DNA from: Streptomyces sp. HUAS CB01
GTDB lineage: Bacteria > Actinomycetota > Actinomycetes > Streptomycetales > Streptomycetaceae
Assembly: GCF_030406905.1 (NCBI RefSeq)
Contig: NZ_CP129137.1
Span: forward strand, 2,607,001 to 2,671,000
Direction: 5' to 3'
DNA length: 64,000 nt
Shown here: in pieces, positions 33,327-42,942 of the stretch
Layout: every line of letters starts with the position of its first letter
Position numbering within the stretch: the stretch's first letter is position 1
Notes under the pieces: model-generated
Told to the model about the DNA's origin: nothing
The model's input: only the letters and a program-made list of their open reading frames with translations
The model's database searches: none
Program-made: the position numbers and the translations under genes

Positions 33327-34346
33327 CTAGCGGCGGGGCTGAGCGTCCAGCACCTGCTGGAGCGCCTCGAACTCCTCGACGCACTTGCCCGAGCCGAGCG
33401 CCACCGAGTCCAGCGGGTCCTCGGCGATGTGGATGGGCATGCCCGTCTCACTGCGCAGCCGCTCGTCGAGCCCGCGCAGAAGCGCGCCGCCGCCGGTGAG
33501 GACGATGCCGCGGTCCATGACGTCGCCGGACAGTTCCGGCGGGCACTTGTCGAGGGTGGTCTTCACCGCGTCGACGATCGCGTTGACCGGCTCCTCGATG
33601 GCCTTGCGGACCTCGGCGGCGGAGATGACGACGGTCTTGGGCAGACCGGAGACCAGGTCGCGCCCGCGGATCTCGGTGTGCTCGTCCTTGTCCAGGTCGA
33701 ACGCCGAACCGATGGTGATCTTGATGCTCTCCGCAGTCCGCTCACCGAGGAGGAGGCTGTACTCCTTCTTGATGTGCTGGATGATCGCGTTGTCCAGCTC
33801 GTCCCCGGCCACCCGGATGGACTGTGCCGTGACGATTCCTCCGAGGGAGATCACGGCGACCTCGGTGGTGCCTCCGCCGATGTCCACCACCATGTTGCCG
33901 GTCGCCTCGTGGACCGGGAGGCCCGCTCCGATCGCGGCCGCCATCGGCTCCTCGATGATGTGCACCTGGCGGGCACCCGCCTGGGTGGATGCCTCGATGA
34001 CCGCGCGGCGCTCGACACCGGTGATGCCGGAGGGCACGCACACCACGATGCGGGGCCGGGCCGCCCACCGGCGCTTGTGGATCTTGAGGATGAAGTAGCG
34101 GAGCATCCGCTCGGTGATCTCGAAGTCGGCGATCACGCCGTCCTTCAGCGGGCGGACCGCGACGATGTTGCCGGGCGTGCGCCCGATCATCTTCTTGGCC
34201 TCGGCCCCCACGGCGAGGATGCCGCCGGTGTTGGTGTTGATGGCGACCACGGACGGCTCGTTGAGGACGATCCCCCGACCCCTGACGTACACCAGCGTGT
34301 TGGCGGTCCCGAGGTCGACAGCCATGTCACGGCCGATGAACGACAT
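33327..34346 (-). CDS. mreB: Rod shape-determining protein MreB (bacterial actin)
   Basis: The 339-residue cytoplasmic actin homologue starts at ATG 34346, because AAGGGGAACTCT precedes it; a longer frame to 34367 exists but lacks a ribosome binding site. Actin-fold motifs are present: [14 protein letters not shown] (phosphate 1), [15 protein letters not shown] (phosphate 2), and [17 protein letters not shown] (adenosine). [12 protein letters not shown] and [16 protein letters not shown] are MreB-typical. In Streptomyces MreB directs spore wall thickening rather than hyphal elongation. The start codon region faces a 317-bp upstream interval with a good -10 candidate. Confidence 0.96.
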   Translation of the reverse strand: MSFIGRDMAVDLGTANTLVYVRGRGIVLNEPSVVAINTNTGGILAVGAEAKKMIGRTPGNIVAVRPLKDGVIADFEITERMLRYFILKIHKRRWAARPRIVVCVPSGITGVERRAVIEASTQAGARQVHIIEEPMAAAIGAGLPVHEATGNMVVDIGGGTTEVAVISLGGIVTAQSIRVAGDELDNAIIQHIKKEYSLLLGERTAESIKITIGSAFDLDKDEHTEIRGRDLVSGLPKTVVISAAEVRKAIEEPVNAIVDAVKTTLDKCPPELSGDVMDRGIVLTGGGALLRGLDERLRSETGMPIHIAEDPLDSVALGSGKCVEEFEALQQVLDAQPRR

Positions 34347-34459
34347 AGAGTTCCCCTTGTGTCCCATGAGGATGCGTCGGGCCTTCCCAAATCGAGCTTT
34401 GATGGCTTTTTAGGTAGGCGAGGAGGGTGCTGCGCGGGTGCTGTGGCGTGAAGGCTTCC

Positions 34460-34465
34460 ATCGTA
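34460..34465 (-). promoter_or_regulatory. Candidate -10 element for mreB
   Basis: TACGAT on the minus strand fits TANNNT. Transcription would start near 34453, giving a leader of about 107 nt. No clear -35 is seen at 17-19 bp. Confidence 0.35.
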
Positions 34466-34563
34466 GTGCCGCCTGCGCCGACTCCGCGCGCTGGGCCCCG
34501 CCTCAATAAGGGTGACGACGAGTCGGAGCGATGCGTTCCCTGTATCGCGCCACGTATGCCGAA

Positions 34564-34590
34564 GGGCGACCGAAATTCCTTCGGTCGCCC
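34564..34590 (-). terminator. ndk terminator
   Basis: GGGCGACCGAA (34564-34574) pairs with TTCGGTCGCCC (34580-34590) over a 5-nt loop, 73 bp past the ndk stop. Confidence 0.75.
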
Positions 34591-34663
34591 CAGGGTCCGG
34601 GCACTGTACGGCTGACTGCCGGTCAGGAACAACCGCCGGTGAACCATCCGGGGACGGAGGGCG

Positions 34664-35074
34664 TCAGCGCCCCGGGAAGAAGATCTTCAGCTCCCGGGCG
34701 GCGGACTCCTCGGAGTCCGAGGCGTGGATCAGGTTCTCCCGGACGATCGTGCCGTAGTCGCCGCGGATGGAACCGGGCGCGGCCGCGATCGGGTCGGTCG
34801 GACCGGCCAGGGCGCGCACGCCCTCGATGACCCGCTCGCCCTCGACGACCAGCGCGACGACGGGACCGGAGGACATGAAGGCGACCAGGGGCTCGTAGAA
34901 CGGCTTGCCCTGGTGCTCGCCGTAGTGCTGCTCCAGGGTGTCCTGGTCCAGGTCGCGCAGCTCCAGCGCGGTGATCTGCCAGCCCGCCTTGCGCTCGATA
35001 CGGCCGATGATCTCGCCGATCAGGCCGCGGCGTACGGCGTCGGGCTTGAGCAGAACGAGAGTGCGCTGGCTCAC
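34664..35074 (-). CDS. ndk: Nucleoside diphosphate kinase
   Basis: The 136-residue enzyme transfers the gamma-phosphate between nucleoside triphosphates and diphosphates through a phosphohistidine. It starts at GTG 35074 behind AAGGAGCTCC. LVLLKPDAVRRGLIGEII is the N-terminal signature, and H117 in NLIHASDSEESA is the phosphorylated histidine. Length is standard for bacterial Ndk. It stands alone between a terminator and the DUF4233-folC pair. Confidence 0.97.
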   Translation of the reverse strand: MSQRTLVLLKPDAVRRGLIGEIIGRIERKAGWQITALELRDLDQDTLEQHYGEHQGKPFYEPLVAFMSSGPVVALVVEGERVIEGVRALAGPTDPIAAAPGSIRGDYGTIVRENLIHASDSEESAARELKIFFPGR

Positions 35075-35180
35075 GTGGAGCTCCTTCGAGTGCGGGTCCC
35101 GGCATTTCCTGGATAAGGGGGTCCGGGGGATGAACGGTCTTGCTGGCCCTCAGAGGCTACAGGGCGCCCCAGGGCCTCCG

Positions 35181-35546
35181 TCACACAGCGTCAGGCTCTG
35201 CGGCACCCGCCCCGGCCTGCTGTTCCGCCCAGCGGGCCTTGGCCTCGTCGATCTTGCGGCCGTAGTGCACCGAGGCCCACCACAGGCCCGCGAAGACGGC
35301 GCCCAGGGCGAACATCATCGGGACCACGAAGCCGCTCGCGATCAGGGCGATCTGCAGCGCCCAGCCGAGCTGCACCCCGCCGGGGCGGGTGACCATCCCG
35401 CACAGCACCAGCGACAGCAGCATCGTGACACCGCTCACCGTCCAGACGGTGGCCATCGACAGATCCGGGTCCTTCATCGCCACCAGACCGGCGAAGCCGA
35501 TCACGAAGAACTCACCGATCAGCGTGGACGCGCAGAGCGTACGCAT
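35181..35546 (-). CDS. DUF4233 membrane protein
   Basis: The 121-residue product starts at ATG 35546, 4 bp after the folC stop, so it is in operon with folC. It has four hydrophobic segments: LIGEFFVIGFAGLVAM, ATVWTVSGVTMLLSLVLCGM, GWALQIALIASGFVVPMMFA and LGAVFAGLWWASVHYG. A short charged tail follows (KIDEAKARWAEQQ). This small protein is found next to folC throughout Streptomyces and is annotated as DUF4233. No function is known to me. Confidence 0.9.
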   Translation of the reverse strand: MRTLCASTLIGEFFVIGFAGLVAMKDPDLSMATVWTVSGVTMLLSLVLCGMVTRPGGVQLGWALQIALIASGFVVPMMFALGAVFAGLWWASVHYGRKIDEAKARWAEQQAGAGAAEPDAV

Positions 35547-35550
35547 GGAC

Positions 35551-37065
35551 TCAGCCCCTTCCCAGCAGCAGCCGGGCCTCGCCGACCGTGATCACGGAGC
35601 CGGTCACCAGGACGCCCGCGCCCGAGTACTCCGCCTCCTCCTCGGCGAGCGTGATCGCCGCCTCCAGGGCGTCGTCGAGCCGCGGCTCCACGACCACCCG
35701 CTCGTCCCCGAACACCTCCACGGCGATCGCCGCCAGCTCGTCGGCGTCCATCGCCCGGTGGCTGGAGTTCTGCGTGACGACGATCTCGGTGAAGATCGGC
35801 TCGAACGCCTCCAGGACCGCCTTGACGTCCTTGTCGGCGCTCGCGCCGACCACGCCGACCAGCCGCGAGAAGCCGAACGACTCCGTGATGCCCTCGGCGG
35901 CCGCCCGGGCCCCCGCCGGGTTGTGCGCGGCGTCCAGGACGACGGTCGGGCTGCGGCGCACGACCTCCAGCCGGCCGGGCGACACCACGGAGGCGAAGGC
36001 GGAGCGGACGGTCTCCGCGTCCAGCGTCCGCGCGTGCTCCGCGCCGATACCGAAGAAGGCCTCGACCGCCGCCAGCGCCACCGCCGCGTTGTGCGCCTGG
36101 TGGGCGCCGTGCAGCGGCAGGAAGATCTCCTCGTACTCGCCGCCGAGGCCGCGCAGCGTCAGCAGCTGCCCGCCGACCGCGACCTCCCGCGAGGCGACGC
36201 CGAACTCCATGCCCTCACGGGCCACCGTCGCGTCCACCTCGACGGCCCGCTTCAGCATGACCTGCGCGGCGTCCACGGGCTGCTGCGCCAGGATCACCGT
36301 CGCGCCCTGCTTGATGATCCCGGCCTTCTCGCCGGCGATCTCGGCCGGCGTGCCGCCCAGCCGGTCGGTGTGGTCCAGGTCTATGGGGGTGACCACGGCG
36401 ACCGAACCGTCGATGACGTTCGTCGCGTCCCAGCTGCCGCCCATGCCGACCTCGACGACCGCCACATCCACCGGCGCGTCGGCGAACGCCGCGTACGCCA
36501 TGCCGGTGAGCACCTCGAAGAACGAGAGGCGGTACTCCTGGGAGGCGTCGACCATGTCCACGTACGGCTTGACGTCCCGGTACGTGGCGATGAAGCGCTC
36601 CGGGTCGACGGGGGCGCCGTCGAGGCTGATCCGCTCGGTGATCGACTGCACGTGCGGCGAGGTGTACCGCCCCGTGCGCAGCTCGAAGGCGCCGAGCAGC
36701 GCCTCGATCATGCGGGCCGTGGACGTCTTGCCGTTGGTGCCCGTGATGTGGATCGACGGGTAGGCGCGCTGGGGCTCGCCCAGCACGTCCATCAGGGCGC
36801 TGATCCGGCTGACCGACGGCTCCAGCTTCGTCTCGCCCCAGCGGCCGGCGAGCTCCTGCTCGACCTCGCGGAGCGCCTCGTCGACCTCCGGGTCGGCGGG
36901 CCGGCTCGGCGCCTGGTCGCCCTGCGGCGGCCCGGCCTGGGTGCGCAGCGTACGGCTCCCGGCCTCGATCACCGCCAGATCGGGGTCGCGGTCGGTCTCG
37001 GCGTCGACGATCGCGTCGAACTCGTCACCGGATTCGTCCAAGGGCTCTGGCTGCTGGTCGCTCAC
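35551..37065 (-). CDS. folC: Folylpolyglutamate synthase / dihydrofolate synthase
   Basis: The 504-residue enzyme adds glutamate to dihydropteroate and to reduced folates. GTG 37065 is chosen because the sequence upstream is low-quality in this frame; the start lacks a strong ribosome binding site. The first 60 residues are acidic and variable. The Mur-ligase-like core begins with PSIHITGTNGKTSTARMIEA, containing the ATP-binding GTNGKTS. It continues with GRYTSPHVQSITERI, VVEVGMGGSWDATNVI and TPIDLDHTDRLGGTPAEIAGEK-like sequence around residues 230-250. The C-terminal substrate domain has VVLDAAHNPAGARAAAE. The overlong acidic N-terminus is a Streptomyces feature. Confidence 0.95.
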   Translation of the reverse strand: MSDQQPEPLDESGDEFDAIVDAETDRDPDLAVIEAGSRTLRTQAGPPQGDQAPSRPADPEVDEALREVEQELAGRWGETKLEPSVSRISALMDVLGEPQRAYPSIHITGTNGKTSTARMIEALLGAFELRTGRYTSPHVQSITERISLDGAPVDPERFIATYRDVKPYVDMVDASQEYRLSFFEVLTGMAYAAFADAPVDVAVVEVGMGGSWDATNVIDGSVAVVTPIDLDHTDRLGGTPAEIAGEKAGIIKQGATVILAQQPVDAAQVMLKRAVEVDATVAREGMEFGVASREVAVGGQLLTLRGLGGEYEEIFLPLHGAHQAHNAAVALAAVEAFFGIGAEHARTLDAETVRSAFASVVSPGRLEVVRRSPTVVLDAAHNPAGARAAAEGITESFGFSRLVGVVGASADKDVKAVLEAFEPIFTEIVVTQNSSHRAMDADELAAIAVEVFGDERVVVEPRLDDALEAAITLAEEEAEYSGAGVLVTGSVITVGEARLLLGRG

Positions 37066-37621
37066 GCCTGACAGTCTACGGAGCGCCGCCGACAGCCGGA
37101 CCGAGGCCCGGCCCGCGCGTGGGCCGTCCCCCGGAAGCCCGCCGGCCCGAGCCGACCGCCCCGCGCTACAGCCCCGCCGGCGGCAACGCCCGTACGCAGT
37201 ACCCGCCGCGAACTGCACCGACGTCAGCTCGTGCACCCAGCCCAGGAACCCAGCGCCACGAGGTGCGGCACCCACGGCAGCCGGCGGCACAGCAGCAGGG
37301 TCGCGCCCCGGCCCCCAGCACCAGCACCAGCACCAGCACCAGCACCAGCACCAGCACCAGCACCAGCACCAGCACCAGCACCAGCACCAGCGTCGCGCTC
37401 ACCCGGCCGAGCGAGTTGTCCGCCTCCGCGAGCCCGGGCACGTCGAGCAGCATCAGCCCGAAGCAGCTCAGCGCCGTGGGCGTCGACCGTGCGCGAGGAC
37501 ACCGGCCGGCGGTCCGCGTACCGCCGGCTCGCCGCTGCGGCGCGGCGCAGCGCGGGGACGGCGGGCGGATACGGCATGTCCACCGTCATCCGAGGTCCGC
37601 GGCGGTGCGCACGCCGACGCC
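37066..37621. other. Intergenic region with hexamer tract, no confident gene
   Basis: About 550 bp between folC and the valS terminator. Several minus-strand frames look partly coding (for example MTVDMPYPPAVPALRRAAA near 37600, LLLCRRLPWVPHLVALGSW near 37290), but they lie in different frames on either side of the hexamer tract and none runs through. It could be the remains of a small membrane-protein gene disrupted by repeat expansion. Confidence 0.5.
37315..37390. repeat. Perfect hexanucleotide tandem repeat, about 12.7 copies of CCAGCA
   Basis: The 76 bp from 37315 to 37390 are uninterrupted CCAGCA units. Depending on frame they would encode poly His-Gln, Thr-Ser or Pro-Ala on the plus strand, and Val-Leu, Gly-Ala or Cys-Trp on the minus strand. 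Such a perfect tract is prone to slippage, and because the unit is 6 bp a length change preserves frame. Confidence 0.97.
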
Positions 37622-37663
37622 GAGGCCCCCGGAGTCCAGGGATCCAGGGACTCCGGGGGCCTC
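37622..37663 (-). terminator. valS terminator
   Basis: Arms 37622-37637 and 37648-37663 form a perfect 16-bp stem with a 10-nt loop, 25 bp past the valS stop on the minus strand. Confidence 0.85.
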
Positions 37664-37687
37664 GTGCGTGTCGGCCGGTGCCGCGGC

Positions 37688-40309
37688 TCAGCCCTGCGGC
37701 AGCTTGGCCAGCTGGGCGCCGATGCGCTCCATGTCCTCCTCGGCCTTGGCGAGCCGGCCGCGGATCTTGTCCACGACGTTGTCCGGCGCCTTGGCGAGGA
37801 ATGCCTCGTTGCCGAGCTTCGCCGTGGCCTGGGCCTTCTCCTTCTCCGCGGCTGCCAGGTCCTTGGCGAGGCGCTTGCGCTCCGCGTCCACGTCGATCGC
37901 ACCGGACAGGTCCAGCGCGACCTCGGCGCCCGCGACCGGGAGCGTGGCCGTGGCGTGGAAGGAGTCGCCCTCCGGCTGCAGCCGCAGCAGCTGCCGGATG
38001 GCGCCCTCGTGCGGGGCGAGGGCGGTGCCGTCGAGCGTCAGACGCGCCGGGACCTTCTGACCGGGCTGCAGACCCTGGTCGGAGCGGAACCGGCGCACCT
38101 CGGTGACGACCCGCTGGACGAGCTCGATCTCCCGCTCGGCGGCGGCGTCGCGGAACCCGCTGTCTCCGGGCCAGTCGGCGATGACGACCGACTCGCCGCC
38201 GGTGAGCGTGGTCCACAGCGTCTCGGTGACGAACGGGACCACCGGGTGCAGCAGCCGCAGCGTGACGTCGAGGACCTCGCCGAGAACGCGGGCGGAGACC
38301 TTCGCGGGCTCGCCGCCGCCCATGAACGTCGTCTTGGAGAGCTCGACGTACCAGTCGAAGACCTCGTCCCAGGCGAAGTGGAAGAGGGTGTCCGACAGCT
38401 TCGCGAACTGGTAGTCCTCGTAGTACGCGTCGACCTCGGCGACCACCGAGTTCAGCCGCGAGAGGATCCAGCGGTCCGTCGCCGACATCTGCTCGGGCGC
38501 CGGCATGGGGCCCTCGACCGTCGCGCCGTTCATCAGCGCGAAGCGGGTCGCGTTCCAGATCTTGTTGGCGAAGTTGCGGGAGCCCTGGACCCAGTCCTCG
38601 CCGATCGGGACGTCGACGCCGGGGTTGGCACCGCGCACGAGCGTGAAGCGCAACGCGTCGGAGCCGTACTTGTCCATCCAGTCCAGCGGGTTGACCGCGT
38701 TGCCGAAGGACTTCGACATCTTCTTGCCGAACTGGTCGCGGACCATGCCGTGCAGGGCGATGGTGTGGAACGGCGGGGTGCCGTCCATCGCGTACAGGCC
38801 GAACATCATCATCCGGGCGACCCAGAAGAAGAGGATGTCGTAGCCGGTGACCAGGACGGAGTTCGGGTAGAACTTCGCGAGGCTCTCGGTCTGCTCCGGC
38901 CAGCCCTGCGTGGAGAACGGCCACAGGCCGGAGGAGAACCAGGTGTCGAGGACGTCGGTGTCCTGGTGCCAGCCCTCGCCGGACGGCGGCTCCTCGTCGG
39001 GACCGACGCAGACGACCTCTCCGTCCGGGCCGTACCAGACCGGGATGCGGTGGCCCCACCACAGCTGGCGCGAGATGCACCAGTCGTGGAGGTTGTCGAC
39101 CCAGTCGAAGTACCGCTTCTCCATCTCCTGCGGGTGGATCTTGACCTTGCCGTCGCGGACGGCGTCCCCGGCGGCCTTCGCCAGCGGGCCGACCTTGACC
39201 CACCACTGCATGGACAGCCGCGGCTCGATGGTGGTCTTGCAGCGCGAGCAGTGGCCCACGGAGTGGACGTACGGACGCTTCTCGGCGACGATCCGGCCCT
39301 CGGCGCGCAGTGCGGCGACGATGGCGGAGCGGGCCTCCAGGCGGTCCAGGCCCTGGAAGGGGCCGTGCGCGGTGATGACCGCGCGCTCGTCCATGACGGC
39401 GAGGTTCGGCAGGCCGTGGCGCCGGCCGATCTCGAAGTCGTTCGGGTCGTGTGCGGGCGTCACCTTGACGGCGCCGGTGCCGAACTCCGGGTCGACGTGC
39501 TCGTCCGCGACGACCGGGATGCGGCGGCCGGTGAGCGGCAGCTCGATCTCGCGGCCGACGAGGTGCCGGTAGCGCTCGTCGTCGGGGTGGACCGCGACGG
39601 CGGTGTCGCCGAGCATCGTCTCGGCGCGGGTGGTCGCGACGACGATCGCGTCGTCGCCCTCGCCGTACCGGATCGAGACGAGCTCGCCGTCGTCGTCCTG
39701 GTACTCGACCTCGATGTCGGAGATGGCCGTCAGACAGCGCGGGCACCAGTTGATGATGCGCTCGGCGCGGTAGATCAGCTCGTCCTCGTAGAGCCGCTTG
39801 AAGATGGTCTGGACGGCATGGGACAGGCCCTCGTCCATCGTGAAGCGCTCACGGGACCAGGCGACACCGTCTCCGAGGCGCCTCATCTGGCCGGAGATCT
39901 GCCCGCCGGACTCGCCCTTCCACTGCCAGACGCGCTCGACGAACGCCTCGCGGCCGAGGTCGTGGCGGGACTTGCCCTCCTTGGCGAGCTCGCGCTCGAC
40001 GACGTTCTGCGTGGCGATGCCCGCGTGGTCCATGCCGGGCTGCCACAGCGTCTCGAAGCCCTGCATCCGCTTGCGGCGGGTGAGGGCGTCGATCAGCGTG
40101 TGCTCGAAGGCGTGGCCCAGGTGGAGGCTGCCCGTGACGTTCGGCGGCGGAATGACGATGGTGTACGGGGGCTTCTCGCTCTTCGCGTCCACCTCGAAGT
40201 AACCCCGCTCTACCCAGCGCTCGTACAGCTTCCCCTCTACGTCGGCCGGCGCGTACTGGGTCGGCAGTTCGGGGGTGCTGGCTGGCTGCTGCTGAGTGTT
40301 CTCGGTCAC
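37688..40309 (-). CDS. valS: Valyl-tRNA synthetase
   Basis: The 873-residue class I synthetase charges tRNA-Val. GTG 40309 begins [11 protein letters not shown]; the frame stays open upstream but without coding character. The HIGH-type motif is in [14 protein letters not shown], the editing domain contains [17 protein letters not shown], and [13 protein letters not shown] and [17 protein letters not shown] (KMSKS loop) complete the active site. The C-terminus is the coiled-coil tRNA-binding arm ([18 protein letters not shown]) usual in bacterial ValRS. A -10-like TAAACT lies 7 nt before the start, so the transcript may be leaderless. I see no T-box leader. Confidence 0.97.
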   Translation of the reverse strand: MTENTQQQPASTPELPTQYAPADVEGKLYERWVERGYFEVDAKSEKPPYTIVIPPPNVTGSLHLGHAFEHTLIDALTRRKRMQGFETLWQPGMDHAGIATQNVVERELAKEGKSRHDLGREAFVERVWQWKGESGGQISGQMRRLGDGVAWSRERFTMDEGLSHAVQTIFKRLYEDELIYRAERIINWCPRCLTAISDIEVEYQDDDGELVSIRYGEGDDAIVVATTRAETMLGDTAVAVHPDDERYRHLVGREIELPLTGRRIPVVADEHVDPEFGTGAVKVTPAHDPNDFEIGRRHGLPNLAVMDERAVITAHGPFQGLDRLEARSAIVAALRAEGRIVAEKRPYVHSVGHCSRCKTTIEPRLSMQWWVKVGPLAKAAGDAVRDGKVKIHPQEMEKRYFDWVDNLHDWCISRQLWWGHRIPVWYGPDGEVVCVGPDEEPPSGEGWHQDTDVLDTWFSSGLWPFSTQGWPEQTESLAKFYPNSVLVTGYDILFFWVARMMMFGLYAMDGTPPFHTIALHGMVRDQFGKKMSKSFGNAVNPLDWMDKYGSDALRFTLVRGANPGVDVPIGEDWVQGSRNFANKIWNATRFALMNGATVEGPMPAPEQMSATDRWILSRLNSVVAEVDAYYEDYQFAKLSDTLFHFAWDEVFDWYVELSKTTFMGGGEPAKVSARVLGEVLDVTLRLLHPVVPFVTETLWTTLTGGESVVIADWPGDSGFRDAAAEREIELVQRVVTEVRRFRSDQGLQPGQKVPARLTLDGTALAPHEGAIRQLLRLQPEGDSFHATATLPVAGAEVALDLSGAIDVDAERKRLAKDLAAAEKEKAQATAKLGNEAFLAKAPDNVVDKIRGRLAKAEEDMERIGAQLAKLPQG

Positions 40310-40316
40310 GGGCCAC

Positions 40317-40346
40317 AGTTTAGAGGTGTCACGGTCCCGTTCTGAA
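40317..40346 (-). promoter_or_regulatory. Candidate valS promoter with overlapping small hairpin
   Basis: On the minus strand TAAACT (complement of 40317-40322) is 7 nt from the GTG start. TTCAGA (complement of 40341-40346) is 18 bp further up. TCCCGTT (40335-40341) and AACGGGA (40346-40352) form a short inverted repeat over the -35 region that could be an operator. Confidence 0.4.
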
Positions 40347-40446
40347 ACGGGAATGTTCCGTAACGGTGTGGACCCCGGAGCCACGGGCCCGACGGGTTTC
40401 CGCCAGGATGTTCGGAACGCATAAGCATCTGGAGGGGAACCCAGAA

Positions 40447-41439
40447 ATGAGCTACAACCAGCCGGGCCCGTACGGCGGTCAGCCCCAGCAGCCCGGCCCG
40501 TACGGCCAGCCGGGCCCGTACGGGCAGCAGCCGCAGGCGCCCCAGCCCGGTTACGGCTACCCGCAGCAGCCTCCGCAGGGTGTCCCCCCGCAGCAGCCCG
40601 GTTACGGCCACCCCCAGGGCCAGCAGCCCGGCCCTTACGGCCAGCCGCCCGTGGGGGCACCTCCCGGGCCGCAGGGCCCAGGGGGACAGCCCCCGTACGG
40701 CGCGGGCCCCGGCGCCTACCCGCCCCCGCCGCCCTCCCAGCCGGGCGGCAAGAAGAACGGCCTGGTCATCGGCGGCGTGGTCGTCGCGCTCGCGGTGATC
40801 GCGGGCGGTGTGTGGTGGTTCACGTCGGGCGGGGGCGGTTCGGATGTCGCGGCCGACACGAAGGGCTACAAGCTGACGCCGGCTGCGTCGGTCGGTGAGT
40901 TCAAGAAGGAGAAGGACAGCCCGGAGAAGCTCTCCGCGAAGGAGAAGGCGGAGGCCGAGACGCTCCTCGGCATCAAGAACGCCCAGCAGGCGGGTGCCAG
41001 CTACAAGGCCGGTGACCCCAGCCAGCCGATGAAGGGCAAGGCGATGAGCCTGACCGGACTCTGGGGCGAGATCGACGACCCGGAGAAGGCGCTCGACGGC
41101 TGGTTCAAGAAGCTGGAGGAGGGTGACAAGGACGGATCCGACGACGTGAAGGTCGAATTCGTCGGCGAACCCTCCGACGTGGAACCGGCGGGGTTCGAAG
41201 GCGCCGTCATGAAGTGCCAGACCGCCAGGCTCACCCCCACCGGCGACACGTCGTCGGCGGGCGTCGGCGCCAAGACGTTCGAGGTGCCCATGTGCGCATG
41301 GGCGGACTTCAGCACGATCGCCGGCGTGAACGTCATCGACCTGTCGCAGATCCTCGGGGCAGGCGGCAAGGCCGTGCCGCAGAACGAGGTCGCCGACCTC
41401 ACCGCGAAGCTGTACAACGGCTCCCGCAGCAAGGTCTGA
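40447..41439 (+). CDS. Pro/Gln/Gly-rich membrane-anchored protein of unknown function
   Basis: The 330-residue product starts at ATG 40447 behind GGAGGGGAAC. Residues 1-100 are low-complexity Pro-Gly-Gln-Tyr repeats of the form [13 protein letters not shown] and QQPGYG, predicted cytoplasmic and disordered. One membrane helix follows ([21 protein letters not shown], about 104-124). The remaining 200 residues are predicted outside, hydrophilic, with two cysteines ([19 protein letters not shown]) that may form a disulphide. Streptomyces encode many proteins of this plan, and the function is unknown. It is divergent from valS and converges on clpX, with a shared terminator. Confidence 0.88.
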   Translation: MSYNQPGPYGGQPQQPGPYGQPGPYGQQPQAPQPGYGYPQQPPQGVPPQQPGYGHPQGQQPGPYGQPPVGAPPGPQGPGGQPPYGAGPGAYPPPPPSQPGGKKNGLVIGGVVVALAVIAGGVWWFTSGGGGSDVAADTKGYKLTPAASVGEFKKEKDSPEKLSAKEKAEAETLLGIKNAQQAGASYKAGDPSQPMKGKAMSLTGLWGEIDDPEKALDGWFKKLEEGDKDGSDDVKVEFVGEPSDVEPAGFEGAVMKCQTARLTPTGDTSSAGVGAKTFEVPMCAWADFSTIAGVNVIDLSQILGAGGKAVPQNEVADLTAKLYNGSRSKV

Positions 41440-41463
41440 TCCCCGCCACGGGGCCCAACGCAC

Positions 41464-41505
41464 AAGGGCGCCTGCCCGGTTCCTCCGAACCGGGCGGGCG
41501 CCCTT
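41464..41505. terminator. Bidirectional terminator between the membrane-protein gene and clpX
   Basis: Arms 41464-41481 and 41488-41505 form an 18-bp stem with one G-T pair and a 6-nt loop. It lies 16 bp before the clpX stop on the opposite strand. Confidence 0.85.
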
Positions 41506-41521
41506 CGCGTGTGCGTGCCGT

Positions 41522-42799
41522 CTACGCCGACTTCTCGTGGCGGCCGTCGTTCTTCACGATCCGCGGCACCAGCGTCGGGTTGACGTTGTTGTGGACGACG
41601 TCCGCCGTGATGACGACGCGGGCGACGTCCTTGCGGGACGGCACCTCGTACATCACCGACATCAGGACCTCCTCCATGATGGCGCGCAGGCCGCGCGCGC
41701 CCGTGCCGCGGAGGATGGCCTGGTCGGCGATGGCCTCGAGGGCCGGGCGGTCGAAGTCCAGCTCCACGCCGTCGAGTTCGAAGAGGCGCTGGTACTGCTT
41801 CACCAGGGCGTTGCGCGGCTCCACCAGGATCTTCAGCAGGGCCTCGCGGTCCAGGTTGTGGACCGAGGTGATCACCGGGAGCCGGCCGATGAACTCGGGA
41901 ATCATCCCGAACTTCACCAGGTCCTCCGGCATGACCTCCTGGAACTGGTCGCTGGCGTCGATCTCGCGCTTGGAGCGGATCGTGGCACCGAAACCGATGC
42001 CCTTCGCGCCGGCGCGGGACTCGATGATCTTCTCCAGGCCCGCGAACGCGCCTCCCACGATGAACAGCACGTTCGTCGTGTCGATCTGGATGAACTCCTG
42101 GTGCGGGTGCTTCCGTCCGCCCTGCGGCGGGACGGAGGCCGTCGTGCCCTCCAGGATCTTCAGCAGGGCCTGCTGGACGCCCTCGCCGGACACGTCCCGG
42201 GTGATCGACGGGTTTTCGCTCTTACGGGCGACCTTGTCGATCTCGTCGATGTAGATGATCCCGGTCTCGGCCTTCTTGACGTCGTAGTCGGCCGCCTGGA
42301 TCAGCTTCAGCAGGATGTTCTCGACGTCCTCGCCCACGTACCCGGCCTCCGTCAGCGCGGTGGCGTCGGCGATGGCGAACGGGACGTTGAGCATCCGGGC
42401 CAGGGTCTGGGCGAGCAGTGTCTTGCCCGAGCCCGTGGGGCCCAGCAGCAGGATGTTGGACTTCGCGAGTTCGATCGCGTCGTCCCGGCCCTGGCCGTTC
42501 TCGCCGGCCTGGACGCGCTTGTAGTGGTTGTACACCGCGACCGAGAGGGCCTTCTTCGCGGGCTCCTGCCCGACGACGTACCCCTCGAGGAACTCGTAGA
42601 TCTCGCGCGGCTTGGGGAGTTCCTCCCACCGCACCTCGGAGGTCTCGGCGAGCTCCTCCTCGATGATCTCGTTGCAGAGGTCGATGCACTCGTCGCAGAT
42701 GTACACCCCGGGGCCTGCGATGAGCTTCTTCACCTGCTTCTGGCTCTTTCCGCAGAACGAGCACTTGAGCAGGTCGCCGCCATCACCGATGCGTGCCAC
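41522..42799 (-). CDS. clpX: ATP-dependent Clp protease ATPase subunit ClpX
   Basis: The 425-residue AAA+ unfoldase starts at GTG 42799. The N-terminal zinc-binding domain has the four cysteines in [11 protein letters not shown] and [10 protein letters not shown]. The AAA+ core has Walker A in [15 protein letters not shown], Walker B in [12 protein letters not shown] and the [15 protein letters not shown] sensor region (here [20 protein letters not shown]). A ClpP-binding IGF-like loop is represented by AKGIGFGA. It unfolds substrates for the ClpP peptidase. It is separated from clpP2 by 143 bp containing a hairpin (42892-42931), so it is probably transcribed separately. Confidence 0.97.
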   Translation of the reverse strand: MARIGDGGDLLKCSFCGKSQKQVKKLIAGPGVYICDECIDLCNEIIEEELAETSEVRWEELPKPREIYEFLEGYVVGQEPAKKALSVAVYNHYKRVQAGENGQGRDDAIELAKSNILLLGPTGSGKTLLAQTLARMLNVPFAIADATALTEAGYVGEDVENILLKLIQAADYDVKKAETGIIYIDEIDKVARKSENPSITRDVSGEGVQQALLKILEGTTASVPPQGGRKHPHQEFIQIDTTNVLFIVGGAFAGLEKIIESRAGAKGIGFGATIRSKREIDASDQFQEVMPEDLVKFGMIPEFIGRLPVITSVHNLDREALLKILVEPRNALVKQYQRLFELDGVELDFDRPALEAIADQAILRGTGARGLRAIMEEVLMSVMYEVPSRKDVARVVITADVVHNNVNPTLVPRIVKNDGRHEKSA

Positions 42800-42891
42800 G
42801 AGGTGCTTCCCCTTCGCCTGGGAGCGCTTGGTTCAGCGGCTCCTGGTGCCTCATATCCGACGGTACCTTGCCGGGCCCCTGGTTCGGGCCC

Positions 42892-42931
42892 CCCTTGGCG
42901 CGGTTCACATTGACGTGTACCGCGCCAAGGG
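42892..42931 (-). terminator. clpP operon terminator
   Basis: CCCTTGGCGCGGT (42892-42904) pairs perfectly with 42919-42931. It follows the clpP2 stop by 11 bp on the minus strand and precedes clpX. Confidence 0.8.
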
Positions 42932-42942
42932 CAGGTTCGGCG

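Larger units (their letters stand above)
34347..34663 (-). other. mreB upstream region
   Basis: This 317-bp interval between ndk and mreB holds no gene. It contains the ndk terminator (34564-34590) and a -10-like hexamer (34460-34465). A short A-rich run lies on the minus strand near 34408-34414 (complement of CTTTTTAGG). Confidence 0.5.

Noticed and set aside
37166..37453. 95-codon minus-strand frame with a (Val-Leu)n run resembling a membrane helix
   Set aside because: The hydrophobic run comes from the hexamer repeat alone, and the flanking Cys/Arg-rich sequence is not convincing; kept only as a possible remnant.
36941..40345. 1134-codon plus-strand frame with poly His-Gln
   Set aside because: It is antisense to valS and runs through the hexamer tract; no start signal or domain supports it.
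40310..40446. T-box leader for valS
   Set aside because: The region is only 137 bp, the start appears leaderless, and no T-box sequence or specifier hairpin is visible.
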